Shown piece after piece: positions 9,247-17,152 of a stretch of 48,219 bases of DNA; the stretch's first letter is position 1; the number at the start of each line of letters is the position of its first letter. A program made the position numbers and the translations under genes. Location: assembly GCA_002420115.1 (NCBI GenBank), contig DIHK01000042.1, positions 1 to 48,219 on the forward strand, written 5' to 3'. Under the pieces are notes generated by a model. That model had not been told where the DNA came from, did no database searches, and worked only from the letters and a program-made list of their open reading frames with translations. Origin of the DNA: Nitrospira sp. UBA5698 (GTDB taxonomy: Bacteria > Nitrospirota > Nitrospiria > Nitrospirales > Nitrospiraceae).

Positions 9247-9687
9247 ATGGCTGCTGAATCTCAACCGCTGTCCCTTGATTCCGACACGAATGAGCCGTCA
9301 TTCATTCGTCGTCGCCCTGTGCGGATCATTATCTATACAGGGCTGGTTCTCTTTGTCTTGATGGCGGTGGTGTGGCCGATGATCGTGCAACTCGGCGATC
9401 CAGACTATCGCAAGCACATTGAGCAACATCGTGTCATGGTGGGAATGAGCAAGGAACAGGTATTACAAGCCTGGGGTGGCCCGCAGACGATCAATACGAC
9501 CTTCACCAAAGATGGAATCCGGCAGGAGGAGTGGATCTTCGAAGATTGGGAAAGCACCTCGGTGGTCCGTCACCGCTACCTCTATTTCGAGGAGGGCATC
9601 CTGAAGGGAGGATGGTACGAAGGATCTCGCGAACGACAAGCTCAGAACTTCCCCACGGACAAGCCGCACCCGAAAATTCAGCCCTAA
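9247..9687 (+). CDS. Membrane-anchored SmpA/OmlA-like protein, unknown function
   Basis: A 146-residue protein with a short N-terminal tail, one membrane span (IIIYTGLVLFVLMAVVWPMIV) and a periplasmic domain. The domain, IEQHRVMVGMSKEQVLQAWGGPQTINT, has the helix and GxP turn typical of the SmpA/BamE or DUF2845 fold. A beta-rich part with EEWIF and RYLYFEEG follows. BamE-fold proteins usually help outer-membrane assembly, but nothing shows that role here. It differs from BamE in having an uncleaved anchor in place of a lipobox. The gene ends two bases before a repeat element. Confidence 0.65.
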   Translation: MAAESQPLSLDSDTNEPSFIRRRPVRIIIYTGLVLFVLMAVVWPMIVQLGDPDYRKHIEQHRVMVGMSKEQVLQAWGGPQTINTTFTKDGIRQEEWIFEDWESTSVVRHRYLYFEEGILKGGWYEGSRERQAQNFPTDKPHPKIQP

Positions 9688-9889
9688 CAGAATGCTGAAA
9701 AAGTCCTCCAGCGGCGTTCTCGCATCACTCAGAGGCTCGACGTACCGAAGCGTACGACTCGCCCCTTCGCTCGCTGCGGCCTTGCTGGACGGCCTTTTTG
9801 AGCATTCTGCGGTGTAGAGTGCCACAGTTCCTTCTATCATCGTGCAACGATGTGCGAAGCAGAACCGCGTTTTTCAGCAAACTGCTAAA
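9688..9889. mobile_element. REP-2 MITE-like repeat, copy 1 (extended form)
   Basis: The core, 9688-9809, is bounded by CAGAATGCT and its complement AGCATTCTG, with imperfectly matching arms (GCTGAAAAAG near the left end, CTTTTTGAGC near the right). The similarity to copy 4 at 36377-36553 continues past the core to TTTTTCAGCAAACTGCTAA (9870-9888). Inside is CCGAAGCGTACG and the arm GCTGCGGCCTTGCTGGACGG. No ORF within it is credible, so it would depend on a transposase encoded elsewhere. It separates two convergent genes. Confidence 0.75.
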
Positions 9890-9992
9890 GCATCGCTCGT
9901 GTTCAAAGCGCACGACGACATCTGAAACGGCCAGCCGTTTGAACATCCTCCTGCGAAGCGGCCCCGCAAAGACTCGCTCGTTTATTCCTCAT

Positions 9993-10226
9993 TCAAGGGG
10001 ATGTGTCTCGGATGGAGAGCCGGAGTCGCCCAAGAAGCACCTCAGCACGAGCATGATCAGCCGCATCAACCATCACGCGGCTCCCAACAAGCGGTACTCC
10101 GGGATACAGACTGCTGACATGTTCGCCATGGACGACATAAGTGATGCGATTACCGTCCAGCAAGCTCTTGATCATGGCGAGCTCTCCAACGTCCTGCGCA
10201 TTCATGAGATGGATCATCCGCATCAT
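9993..10226 (-). CDS. DUF2007-type small protein
   Basis: A 77-residue protein beginning MMRMIHLMNAQDVGELAMIKSLLDGNRI and continuing HVSSLYPGVPLVGSRVMVDAADHARAEVLLG. The pattern (exchange of subunit or residue, then a V-x-V-x-x-x-D-x-x-A-x-x-A ending) is that of DUF2007, annotated as putative prokaryotic signal-transducing proteins. The family has no experimentally settled role. The gene is isolated, between a repeat element and a gene-poor stretch (10227-10467) that holds only a truncated REP-1 copy. Confidence 0.7.
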   Translation of the reverse strand: MMRMIHLMNAQDVGELAMIKSLLDGNRITYVVHGEHVSSLYPGVPLVGSRVMVDAADHARAEVLLGRLRLSIRDTSP

Positions 10227-10361
10227 GGTTCCCTTGATCGAGTCTTCACTTCCGAAACCTGCCCATCGATTGCACTTTCCTCATCCCCGTTCTACACTTG
10301 AACCAGGCGGTGGCCCACAGCATTTATGATGGTCCGTGACGAAACCGATGAGACAGCGCAT

Positions 10362-10400
10362 CTCATTTCTGAATTCGAACGTTTCACGCGGCGCATCTCA
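10362..10400. repeat. REP-1 intergenic palindrome, truncated copy
   Basis: The segment TTTCTGAATTCGAACG with flanking CATCTCA and TCACGC closely matches one arm and the middle of the REP-1 copy at 13775-13851 read in reverse. The opposite arm is missing. The surrounding 10227-10467 gap contains no gene I can support. Confidence 0.5.
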
Positions 10401-10467
10401 CACACGACAAATATTGTCGCAGCGGCGTATTGGTGGGTGTCGTCGAAGCCTTCATGAATCATGTGGG

Positions 10468-10752
10468 TTAGGGCGTTTCCGTGATGCGTGCACGCCGCTC
10501 TTGACCCGGGCCGCCTGATATCGTAAGGACACGTTTCCATTCACGGACTTGGTAGATGGCCCAGGCGTTTGGCTCGCCCTTGAAAAACGCGTTAGGATCT
10601 TCGCCGCTGGCATTGAGAAAGATGGGTTCGGTGAAGCCTTCTTCTAAGGCATAATCAAGCAAGGACTCAGTCGTAAACCCTGTTCCCCGAAGACTCACAT
10701 CAGCCAGGAGCGTCAGGATCTCATCAGGATTCTGGATAGTGATGGCTTTCAT
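10468..10752 (-). CDS. Conserved-looking small cytoplasmic protein, unknown function
   Basis: A 94-residue protein starting at ATG 10752, chosen because GAGGAAAG lies just upstream; the frame extends 14 codons further without a better start. The sequence reads MKAITIQNPDEILTLLADVS, then DYALEEGFTEPIFLNASGED and AWAIYQVREWKR. It has no signal peptide or membrane segment. I do not recognise the family. It is divergent from the haem-oxygenase-fold gene at 10809, with 56 bp between them. Confidence 0.6.
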   Translation of the reverse strand: MKAITIQNPDEILTLLADVSLRGTGFTTESLLDYALEEGFTEPIFLNASGEDPNAFFKGEPNAWAIYQVREWKRVLTISGGPGQERRARITETP

Positions 10753-10808
10753 TTTCTTTCCTCTGGATTCCGAATTGTAACGACACCACCTCAAAGAGGC
10801 AAGGCATC

Positions 10809-11558
10809 ATGTCGGTTCACATGACGAAATCGGCGTTCCTTGAATCGTTGCTCCAACTCATGGACAACAAGCATCATTGGGCCTGGGACCATTTTGCGTC
10901 CGGCCGACTCACGCATGCCCAACTGAAGATTCACTTTCAACAAGAATACGCCGTCTACGTTCGTGACTTTCCTATCTTCTTAGCCAGAATTCTCGGAAAA
11001 AATCCACCCCCTTCAGCCCGGCATATGTTGGCTGAAAATATCTATGAGGAGGAAACCGGTGGACTTTCGTTGGGAACGTCTCACCCAGAACTCTTCTTAA
11101 CGATGATGGAGGGACTCCGATTCAGCCGAAACAGTTTTGAACGGGTCCGTCTCCTGCCTGAGGCCCGCCGCTACCGAACCTGGCTTGATCGCATGTCCCA
11201 TCACCGTGAGTGGGTACTGGGCGCTGCGACCTTCACAATTTTTGTGGAAGGCAGTGTGAAGGACCGCACAGAACTCACGACTCCATCAAAGAGGAAACAG
11301 CCGAAAGACATCGAGGCCCTCATCAACGTCCATCCCCTCGTCCGCTATCATGGCATCCATCCAAGCCGAATGAATCTGATCCGTGCGCACCAGCTGGTTG
11401 AAGCCGGACATCGGCACGATGCCTATCACATGGTGGTCGATTACACCCCACCGGCAATCAGACCATCGGTCCTGGCGTGCCTTCGCAAAAGCCTCGCGCA
11501 TTGGCTGAAGTATCGCGATGCGGTCGCCAAATCCTGCGGGATCACAAAGCCTTCATGA
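10809..11558 (+). CDS. Haem-oxygenase-fold (TenA/PqqC/CADD superfamily) iron enzyme
   Basis: A 249-residue all-helical protein of the iron-containing redox enzyme family. Candidate metal ligands are the acids in ENIYEEETGG (81-82), His92 in GTSHPELF, Glu147 in FTIFVEGSVKD, and the cluster His194, Glu198, His201 in RAHQLVEAGHRHDAYH. Relatives include PqqC and the chlamydial CADD protein, a self-sacrificing oxygenase used to make p-aminobenzoate. Whether this member does that cannot be told; several Tyr residues (47, 50, 79, 180) are available. The stop overlaps the start of the next gene as ATGA, so the two are probably co-translated. Confidence 0.8.
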   Translation: MSVHMTKSAFLESLLQLMDNKHHWAWDHFASGRLTHAQLKIHFQQEYAVYVRDFPIFLARILGKNPPPSARHMLAENIYEEETGGLSLGTSHPELFLTMMEGLRFSRNSFERVRLLPEARRYRTWLDRMSHHREWVLGAATFTIFVEGSVKDRTELTTPSKRKQPKDIEALINVHPLVRYHGIHPSRMNLIRAHQLVEAGHRHDAYHMVVDYTPPAIRPSVLACLRKSLAHWLKYRDAVAKSCGITKPS

Positions 11559-12439
11559 TGGTCCGACTGTTCGCCTGTTGTACGCTTCTCCTCGCGTTTA
11601 CCCATTGCGAATCAACAGCCCGGGCCGGGGTTCCCCAAGACATGGTCGCGATACTGGCCGGAGAGTTCCTCATGGGCAGCCAGGAGGACGGTCTGAGCTT
11701 TGATGACGAGCACCCTCAGCGTCTGGTCTACGTCTCATCCTTTTTTATTGATCGTAGCGAAGTCACCAACGCCCAATATCGACACTTTGTCGACAGCACG
11801 GGACATCCCCCACCGAGCCACCTCACCCCGCAATTCAACCTATGGAACAAGGCGGTGCCACTCCCGGGAAGCGAATACCATCCGGTTGTCAATGTCAGCT
11901 GGTACGATGCCGTTGCCTATTGCCGGTGGCAAGCGAAACGGCTTCCGACGGAAGCGGAATGGGAGAAGGCCGCACGCGGCATAGACGGCCGGCGCTACCC
12001 CTGGGGAATGGACTGGGACGTCTCCCTCAGCAACAGCGCAAGTTATTGGGCTAGGCGAACGATCGAATTCAGAGACGGAGCAGCGTGGAAAGCCTTCTGG
12101 ATGGCCGGAGACGGTGCGCGTGCGTCACTGGAGCATGGACTCAACGGCGAAGTGTTGACCCTTCCGATCGGAACATTCCCCCAAGGCGCCAGTCCCTATG
12201 GCCTCCTCGATATGATCGGAAACGCCGCGGAATGGGTGCAGGATTGGTATGAACCCTATTCGTACCTCAACGCCTCCCTCTCCGATCCTCAAGGCCCGGA
12301 CGGAAAACTTCTCAAGGTCGTGCGCGGTGGATCCTGGCTCAAGCCTGCACGAAACCTCCGCGTCTCCGATCGTGACTACAGCCTGCCCACCGACCGTGCC
12401 ACCGGAATCGGCTTTCGCTGTGCGAAAGACGTATTCTAG
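11555..12439 (+). CDS. Exported SUMF1/FGE-fold protein lacking the catalytic cysteines
   Basis: A 294-residue protein of the formylglycine-generating-enzyme fold. A signal peptide (LFACCTLLLAFTHCESTARA) precedes the domain. Fold signatures are ILAGEFLMGSQ, FFIDRSEVTNAQYRHFV, VNVSWYDAVAYCRW, RLPTEAEWEKAARG, PWGMDWD, GNAAEWVQDWY and VVRGGSW...GIGFRCAKD. True FGE carries its active-site Cys pair just after RGGS; here that stretch is WLKPARNLRVSDRD with no Cys, so formylglycine synthesis is unlikely. ATG 11555 overlaps the previous stop. A second protein of the same fold, at 25271, lies beside the oxidase genes. An accessory or binding role in the periplasm is an inference. Confidence 0.85.
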   Translation: MMVRLFACCTLLLAFTHCESTARAGVPQDMVAILAGEFLMGSQEDGLSFDDEHPQRLVYVSSFFIDRSEVTNAQYRHFVDSTGHPPPSHLTPQFNLWNKAVPLPGSEYHPVVNVSWYDAVAYCRWQAKRLPTEAEWEKAARGIDGRRYPWGMDWDVSLSNSASYWARRTIEFRDGAAWKAFWMAGDGARASLEHGLNGEVLTLPIGTFPQGASPYGLLDMIGNAAEWVQDWYEPYSYLNASLSDPQGPDGKLLKVVRGGSWLKPARNLRVSDRDYSLPTDRATGIGFRCAKDVF

Positions 12440-12515
12440 TCGACCCACCCCTGCCCGCCTCAGTCTCAATCATCCCTGAATCCTCAGAACGAAAGCCCCA
12501 GTCACACTGAGCTCA

Positions 12516-13220
12516 TCACGCGTGTGGTTTCACAAGAACAACCTCAACCTGTTCAACCTTCACCACCGGCATGATAAGCCCAACACCTTCTGCATCATGA
12601 GAGAAATCGTAGATGATGGACTCCGTCGGGATGAGCGTACCGGCCATGATGATGGACACCTGAACAGATTCATGGCGGCGAAGACTTCCGTCGATCCAAT
12701 CAGCGAGATGTTTGTCCGGTCGCACGCGCAAATTGCTGGGAAACTCCTCAGGTTTGAATCGGACCAGGCCCCAGCTTGTCGGAGTCAACTCCGGCCCGAC
12801 CGCTACCGAATAGGACTGCGTATCGGCATCGAAGTGCGAGACCTCTCCGGTCCACACAAACGCGATTCGCCACGTCAAGATCGGATTTCCCTCACGCGCC
12901 GCATCACGCTCGCGATTCAGGTTGAACAGCCGGTCATCATGATCAGGATCATGATGACCGTGGCCATACACCGTTGCCCAATCGGGCGGAGTTCCCTCCA
13001 TCGCAGCAAGAAAGGATTCGATAGCACCCTGAGTGACAAGGAGATGTGTCCCGGAAGAAAAAAGCTGGTCGAGTTGAAGAAGAGAACTTGTCCGCAGCGG
13101 ACGAGGCCCTGGGTCATCGTCCGATCGTGCGGGGACCGATAGTAGGAAAACCGTGCCTAGCAACAGGAATGAGGCTAACAGTGTGTTGACAAACTCTACG
13201 CCCTTCTCCAAACAGGCCAA
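12516..13220 (-). CDS. Exported protein of unknown function
   Basis: A 234-residue protein with a signal peptide (LLASFLLLGTVFLLSVPARSD). The mature part includes LLQLDQLFSSGTHLLVTQGAIESFLA and a His/Asp-rich segment, YGHGHHDPDHDDRLF. A beta-rich C-terminal half with GEVSHFDADTQSYSV and VKVEQVEVVLVK follows. The His/Asp cluster could bind metal, but no family is recognised. The start is uncertain: the frame opens with TTG 13220, and no ATG precedes the signal peptide. A REP-2 element lies directly upstream, so the promoter must be between or inside it. Confidence 0.65.
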   Translation of the reverse strand: MACLEKGVEFVNTLLASFLLLGTVFLLSVPARSDDDPGPRPLRTSSLLQLDQLFSSGTHLLVTQGAIESFLAAMEGTPPDWATVYGHGHHDPDHDDRLFNLNRERDAAREGNPILTWRIAFVWTGEVSHFDADTQSYSVAVGPELTPTSWGLVRFKPEEFPSNLRVRPDKHLADWIDGSLRRHESVQVSIIMAGTLIPTESIIYDFSHDAEGVGLIMPVVKVEQVEVVLVKPHA

Positions 13221-13253
13221 CCCTCCCCGTGACTGACCGAATCTAGATGCCCT

Positions 13254-13378
13254 GCAGGCTGTTCAGAAAGGCTGTCCAGCAAGGCCGCAGCGAGCGAAGG
13301 GGCGATCGTACTCCGGCCCGTACGTTGAGCCTCTGAGCGACGTGAGAACGCCGCTGGCGGCCTTTCTCAACAGCCTGC
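13254..13378. mobile_element. REP-2 MITE-like repeat, copy 2
   Basis: A 125-bp element bounded by GCAGGCTGTT and its complement AACAGCCTGC. Inside it carries the family signature GTCCAGCAAGGCCGCAGCGAGC and, near the other end, GAGAACGCCGCTGGCGGCC. It is in reverse orientation relative to copy 1. The terminal 10 bp differ from copy 1 yet still pair with each other, showing compensatory change that preserves the stem. Confidence 0.75.
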
Positions 13379-13394
13379 CAGCCACCTCAGCAGC

Positions 13395-13754
13395 TTACCC
13401 GCCGGTCGCACGACTGAGCGCCCGTTCATAGGAGGTTCTCAACGAGATCAGACCCGGATGGTCATCGGACAGCACCCCAACCTGAGTGAGTACCGCAAGC
13501 CGTGGAGCGGGATTGAGCCGGCGCAGGTCGAACCGCGTGAAGCCATCTAGGCTCAGTGCCTGTTCGTAGATGCCCAACCATGATTCTGTGACGGCACGCA
13601 ATCCCGCATCCGTGGCCTGCATACGACCAAGTCGGACTTGCTGAAGCAGCTTGATCAGCGGGTCGGATTGAGAAATAGTCGAGATTGCTCGAGTCAATAC
13701 CTGTCCGTCTGGCATATCCATCACGAGTCCACACTCTTCATACTGGCTTGTCAC
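13395..13754 (-). CDS. Small cytoplasmic protein, unknown function
   Basis: A 119-residue frame with helical character: TISQSDPLIKLLQQVRLGRM, AVTESWLGIYEQALSL, and a C-terminal SLRTSYERALSRATGG. No signal peptide, membrane span or recognised domain. GTG 13754 opens the frame, but ATG 13721 (reading MDMPDGQVLTRAI) may be the real start. It lies between a REP-2 element and a REP-1 element, so its boundaries may have been shaped by repeats. Confidence 0.5.
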   Translation of the reverse strand: MTSQYEECGLVMDMPDGQVLTRAISTISQSDPLIKLLQQVRLGRMQATDAGLRAVTESWLGIYEQALSLDGFTRFDLRRLNPAPRLAVLTQVGVLSDDHPGLISLRTSYERALSRATGG

Positions 13755-13774
13755 GAAACCGCTTGGGGCACAAA

Positions 13775-13851
13775 CGCTTGTGAAGCGTCGTTCGTGAAGC
13801 GTGACGCGTCCGAATTCAGAAACAAGATACGTTTCACGAACGACGAGCGAT
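13775..13851. repeat. REP-1 intergenic palindrome, copy B
   Basis: GTGAAGCGTCG and TCGTGAAGCGTGACGCG pair with ATACGTTTCACGAACGACGAGC across the middle GAATTCAGAAACAAG. It sits between a minus-strand gene (start 13754) and the end of the FmdB gene at 13915. Confidence 0.8.
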
Positions 13852-13914
13852 CGATTTTAGCACAGCAGCCTGTCATTGGCTGCAGGAGAAGCATTCACGG
13901 ATACCATGGTCCGG

Positions 13915-14139
13915 TCAGTTCATCGAGCAGGCCCCGGGACCACGGGGGTCGCCGCAGCTCCCGCAAGAGCCGGGAGTTCCGGAGGAGGCCCAATTGGCCG
14001 TGGCACCGACACCAAAAGCCGAGAACTGTTTCTCAAGCTTCGTCGCCTTGCATTGGGGACAGACCGCTTCTGCTGACCCCTGCATCAACAGCTCAAAACG
14101 GTGATTGCATTCGCGGCAGACATATTCGAAGATAGGCAT
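13915..14139 (-). CDS. FmdB-type zinc-ribbon protein
   Basis: A 74-residue protein with the FmdB signature MPIFEYVCRECNHRFELLM followed by a second Cys pair in CPQCKATKLEKQFS. Four Cys would bind one zinc ion. The C-terminus is a Gly/Ser/Cys-rich tail, SCGSCGDPRGPGACSMN, seen in many family members. Start ATG 14139 is supported by AAGGAG upstream; the open frame extends further but without a better site. The family is regulatory by annotation, with no firm function. It is divergent from the gene at 14210. Confidence 0.9.
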   Translation of the reverse strand: MPIFEYVCRECNHRFELLMQGSAEAVCPQCKATKLEKQFSAFGVGATANWASSGTPGSCGSCGDPRGPGACSMN

Positions 14140-14209
14140 GGTAAACAACTCCTTGGTTGTAAAAGATATTATAAGATCACCTCCAGAGAATCGCAACGAG
14201 AGGGACAGG

Positions 14210-14482
14210 ATGTATCAGGAAGAAAAAACCTTTCGCCTTCGCGTGACGCTCGAAGCGTCGTTCCCGGATGACTATGACGGGGAGGAAGACGAGTCCAACT
14301 GGATCCGAGAGTGGGAAGTACGGATGAAACCTCAGTTGATCAAGTCGGTGTTCGACGCCCTCCGGCAACAGAGCGGGTGGTCGTCGCATGTACGGAACCG
14401 AGGCATCTCACCGACCGATGAGATCGAGATTGTCCTGAGCAAAGATTTCTCAGCACCCGTACCCCTTCGCTTTGAACGATGA
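14210..14482 (+). CDS. Small acidic protein upstream of hemW, unknown function
   Basis: A 90-residue protein starting at ATG 14210, preceded by AGAGGGACAGG. It begins MYQEEKTFRLRVTLEASFP, then has an acid-rich loop, DDYDGEEDESNW, and ends with DEIEIVLSKDFSAP. No recognised domain. Its TGA overlaps the ATG of hemW as ATGA, so the two are likely translationally coupled. It could be a small partner or simply the first cistron of the operon. Confidence 0.7.
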   Translation: MYQEEKTFRLRVTLEASFPDDYDGEEDESNWIREWEVRMKPQLIKSVFDALRQQSGWSSHVRNRGISPTDEIEIVLSKDFSAPVPLRFER

Positions 14483-15606
14483 CGTCTGCCACAGAGATCG
14501 GCCTCTACGTTCATATCCCCTTCTGTCAGCATCGCTGTCATTTCTGTGCCTTCTACCTTGAGATCGCACACGTCGATCGCATGACGAGATTTTGTTCAGC
14601 CCTCATCCATGAAATTCGATTGCATCGCCCTCACCATCCGCTCAATGGCCGTATGCTCCAGAGTATCTATTTTGGCGGCGGGACTCCGACCGCCCTTCCA
14701 CCGGATCAACTGCTTTCACTGCTGAAGGTGATACAGACGACCTGGCCGACCAGCCCAACCGTCGAGATCACGGTGGAGGCCCATCCCTCTTCCGTCACTC
14801 GTGAAGGCCTGACCACCTTGGCACAGGCCGGCTTCACCAGAATCAGCTTCGGCGCAGAGTCGATGCGGGAACAGGATTTTGTCCCCATCGGTCGGCATGG
14901 GCAGGTCCAGGATACGGCAACCGCCGTTCAGGCGGCACGCGAGGCCGGGTTTCTCAATATCAACCTGGATCTCATGTACGGACTCCCCGGCCAATCGCTC
15001 CAGGATTGGCAACGTACCCTGGAGTTACTCCTGCTCCTCGACCCATCCCATCTCTCCTGTTATGCCTTGACGATCGAGGAAGGAACCAAGCTCGCTCAGG
15101 ACATAGCTCGGCACCGAGTGGCACCGATCGACGACCACCTGCAATTGGAGATGGAGTCTTCAACAGAGCAAGTCCTGACACAAGCGGGGTTTATCCAGTA
15201 CGAGATCTCCAACTACGCCAAACCGGCATGGCGCTGTCGTCATAATTTACTGTATTGGACCGGCGGCGAGTACCTCGGCCTTGGTCCAAGCGCCCAATCC
15301 TATGTGAACGGAACCAGGTTCGGCAATGTAGCGAACATTGATCAGTATGAGGCCTGTCTGAATGAAAACCGCCTGCCCCTGACGGATTGCACCAGACTGT
15401 CACGTGCTGAACGAGATCGCGACGCCCTCGTGTTCGGCTTACGCCTTCTGCATGGGGTCCCGCTGCAAGCAGTTGCAGGGGCCGACCGGGATCCTGAGAT
15501 CGAGCACTTGATCACAGGCGGGTTCTTAAGTACCGATCACGAACGTCTTTGGCTCACTCCTTTGGGACGACGGTATGCAGATTCAGTAGCCGAACGCCTG
15601 TTCTGA
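14479..15606 (+). CDS. hemW: HemW-type radical SAM protein (haem chaperone family)
   Basis: A 375-residue radical SAM protein of the HemN/HemW family. The [4Fe-4S] motif is HIPFCQHRCHFC (Cys16, 20, 23). GGGTPTALP, ITVEAHPSSV, ISFGAESM, LMYGLPGQ and YWTGGEYLGLGPSAQSY follow. Length and the absence of the HemN N-terminal extension favour HemW, a proposed haem-insertion chaperone for respiratory enzymes, over coproporphyrinogen dehydrogenase. Annotation pipelines often label such proteins oxygen-independent coproporphyrinogen III oxidase. The start is fixed by the ATGA overlap with the preceding small gene. Confidence 0.92.
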   Translation: MTSATEIGLYVHIPFCQHRCHFCAFYLEIAHVDRMTRFCSALIHEIRLHRPHHPLNGRMLQSIYFGGGTPTALPPDQLLSLLKVIQTTWPTSPTVEITVEAHPSSVTREGLTTLAQAGFTRISFGAESMREQDFVPIGRHGQVQDTATAVQAAREAGFLNINLDLMYGLPGQSLQDWQRTLELLLLLDPSHLSCYALTIEEGTKLAQDIARHRVAPIDDHLQLEMESSTEQVLTQAGFIQYEISNYAKPAWRCRHNLLYWTGGEYLGLGPSAQSYVNGTRFGNVANIDQYEACLNENRLPLTDCTRLSRAERDRDALVFGLRLLHGVPLQAVAGADRDPEIEHLITGGFLSTDHERLWLTPLGRRYADSVAERLF

Positions 15607-15735
15607 ACTGGAGCTACCGGGGTACATTCAACGCCTCACAGCCTGGAATCGCGCCTCTCGTCAGCTGGTGTCCCGTACCGATTGACAAGTTACTCATGTT
15701 TGGAGAAGACTAAAGAGAAATTGCAGGGAGTCTCC

Positions 15736-15948
15736 GTGCCGATCAATATGGATCCAGCGAAAAAGCGGCGGCGTTCCCACACACCGAGCGTCCCGGCATC
15801 CGACCTTACGAGCGGAGGCGCCGATTCGGCTCAGCCGCCTCAGACCTTTGGGATTGAGACAGAGGTTGATCGTGAAAAAGATCTGGCTGATGCCGAGTTG
15901 AGAAACCTGTGGGAAGCGACGGAAGTGATCGATATGGACAAAGTGTGA
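15736..15948 (+). CDS. Small acidic/basic protein, unknown function
   Basis: A 70-residue frame from GTG 15736, supported by GGGAG five bases upstream; the same frame opens further back at TTG 15682 without a site. The N-terminus is basic (MDPAKKRRRSH), the middle Ser/Ala/Gly-rich and probably disordered, and the C-terminus acidic (DREKDLADAELRNLWEATE). No domain is recognised. It is followed 74 bp later by the ClpS-like gene in the same direction. Confidence 0.5.
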   Translation: MPINMDPAKKRRRSHTPSVPASDLTSGGADSAQPPQTFGIETEVDREKDLADAELRNLWEATEVIDMDKV

Positions 15949-16022
15949 GAATCAAGAAAGGGATCAGGTCACCCGACTGAGAAAGAGACGCGCTTCCTCG
16001 TCCGTGCGACAATCTCCGCTGC

Positions 16023-16319
16023 ATGCCAACACCAGCCACACCAGAAACCATTCCTGATATTGGGGAAGACATTCACACCGGCACCGGAAGCGGATTAGAA
16101 TCCCGTGTCGTCGTGTACAATTGCGACTGTCATACCTACAAACAGGTCATCGAGTTATTTTGCCGTTTCATTCCCGGCATGACCTCGGCCAAGGCGTTTG
16201 AACTCGCCTATCGCATCGACCATGAGGGACAAGCGATCGTCTTTACCGGATCAACTGAACGAGCGGACGATATTGCGGCGAAGCTCGCAGGGGGTGGGCT
16301 CAAAGTCGTGGTGCAGTAA
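16023..16319 (+). CDS. clpS: ClpS-like Clp protease adaptor
   Basis: A 98-residue protein with a flexible N-terminal tail and a ClpS fold: RVVVYNCDCHTYKQVIELFC, MTSAKAFELAYRIDHEGQAIVFTG, ERADDIAAKLAGGGLKV. ClpS delivers N-degron substrates to ClpAP. The usual substrate-pocket segment (N-D-D/N plus hydrophobics) reads YNCDCHTY, and HEGQAIV stands for the common H-x-x-G-x-A. The divergent pocket, also seen in plant and cyanobacterial ClpS2-like proteins, may alter specificity. clpA is not adjacent in this window. Confidence 0.82.
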   Translation: MPTPATPETIPDIGEDIHTGTGSGLESRVVVYNCDCHTYKQVIELFCRFIPGMTSAKAFELAYRIDHEGQAIVFTGSTERADDIAAKLAGGGLKVVVQ

Positions 16320-16332
16320 CCCTCTCGACAAC

Positions 16333-16641
16333 CTACTTATGTTTTGCCTTAGGTTTGGCTGCCGCTTTTGACGTACCGGAAGGCTTCGCAGACGAACCTT
16401 TTAACACCGGCTTCGCCGTTTTCTTGCCTCCCTGTGCCTGATCCGCTTTGCCGCTCTTGTTCGCAGCCTTCGACTTGCTCCCCGAGGAGGCTTTCACCGG
16501 GGCCATATAGGTGGAGGTACGATTGACTTTCGCTAACTGGTCTCCGTTGAGTACACGCACTTGATACAACTCAAACAGCTTGCTGATGGCTTTCGTATCG
16601 CCGCGCCTCGCCGCGCTGAGCAGCTTTCGGCGTTGGTTCAT
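16333..16641 (-). CDS. Small protein with histone-H1-like Lys/Ala/Ser tail
   Basis: From ATG 16641 (AGAAGAAGAG upstream) the protein has 102 residues; the frame can extend to 16686. The N-terminal helix reads MNQRRKLLSAARRGDTKAISKLFELYQVRVL. After it, roughly 55 residues are almost entirely Lys, Ala, Ser, Gly, Pro and Thr, ending KAAAKPKAKHK. This composition is shared with bacterial histone-H1-like DNA-binding tails. Nucleic-acid binding is an inference from charge. It is convergent with the ClpS-like gene, 13 bp apart. Confidence 0.6.
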   Translation of the reverse strand: MNQRRKLLSAARRGDTKAISKLFELYQVRVLNGDQLAKVNRTSTYMAPVKASSGSKSKAANKSGKADQAQGGKKTAKPVLKGSSAKPSGTSKAAAKPKAKHK

Positions 16642-16828
16642 CTCTTCTTCTTCGGTATGCGAAGCAGCTCGTCGTTCCATGCCCATCCTCTCTGGTCAAC
16701 ACCCGATGGTCGGTTAGGTTCCAGATTCTTGAACACCCAAGCCTAAGGAAATTAAGGGAGTATACCAGAATTGATGGTGTATTGTGAATCTCAAACAACG
16801 TCCCCGGTGGAGCCCACGGCGTGATCCA

Positions 16829-17044
16829 TCCTCCGTAGCAGACTCCAGCGGAGGACGGGCAGCCGTAGTCCCGTTTGTGTCCTCGGCGGAACCCGCCGAA
16901 GCGTGTTCTCCTGGCCTACTCAGCCGAAGCAGCCATTTCAGGCTGCGAAGACCGGGCGCCAAGGCTTCGGCACGCCGCTCATAGACTCAGCCGACGGGTC
17001 TGAGGACACCCACTGCGCATTTCTCCATAGCTTGACAGCTATGG
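16829..17044. other. Structured intergenic region with nested hairpins
   Basis: Between 16642 and 17152 no gene is supported, but several perfect stems occur: TCCTCCG/CGGAGGA (16829-16855), CGGCGG/CCGCCG with a 3-nt loop (16884-16898), GCAGCC/GGCTGC (16929-16946) and CCATAGCT/AGCTATGG with a 4-nt loop (17025-17044). GTGTCCTC (16877-16884) and GAGGACAC (17002-17009) could close an outer stem over the middle two. It could be a small RNA, a decayed MITE or the leader of the DUF3386 gene. Confidence 0.4.
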
Positions 17045-17152
17045 CTCCCTACGTAGGTGGAGGAACAGACACAAGGCCCTTGAGGAACATAGCCACCAAC
17101 CGGTATAACTGGTCGACACGATCCTGCCATCTATTCTGAGAGGAGCTTGACT

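Noticed and set aside
10292..10540. Minus-strand ORF of 82 codons
   Set aside because: Overlaps the end of the better supported 10468-10752 gene and runs through a REP-1 fragment.
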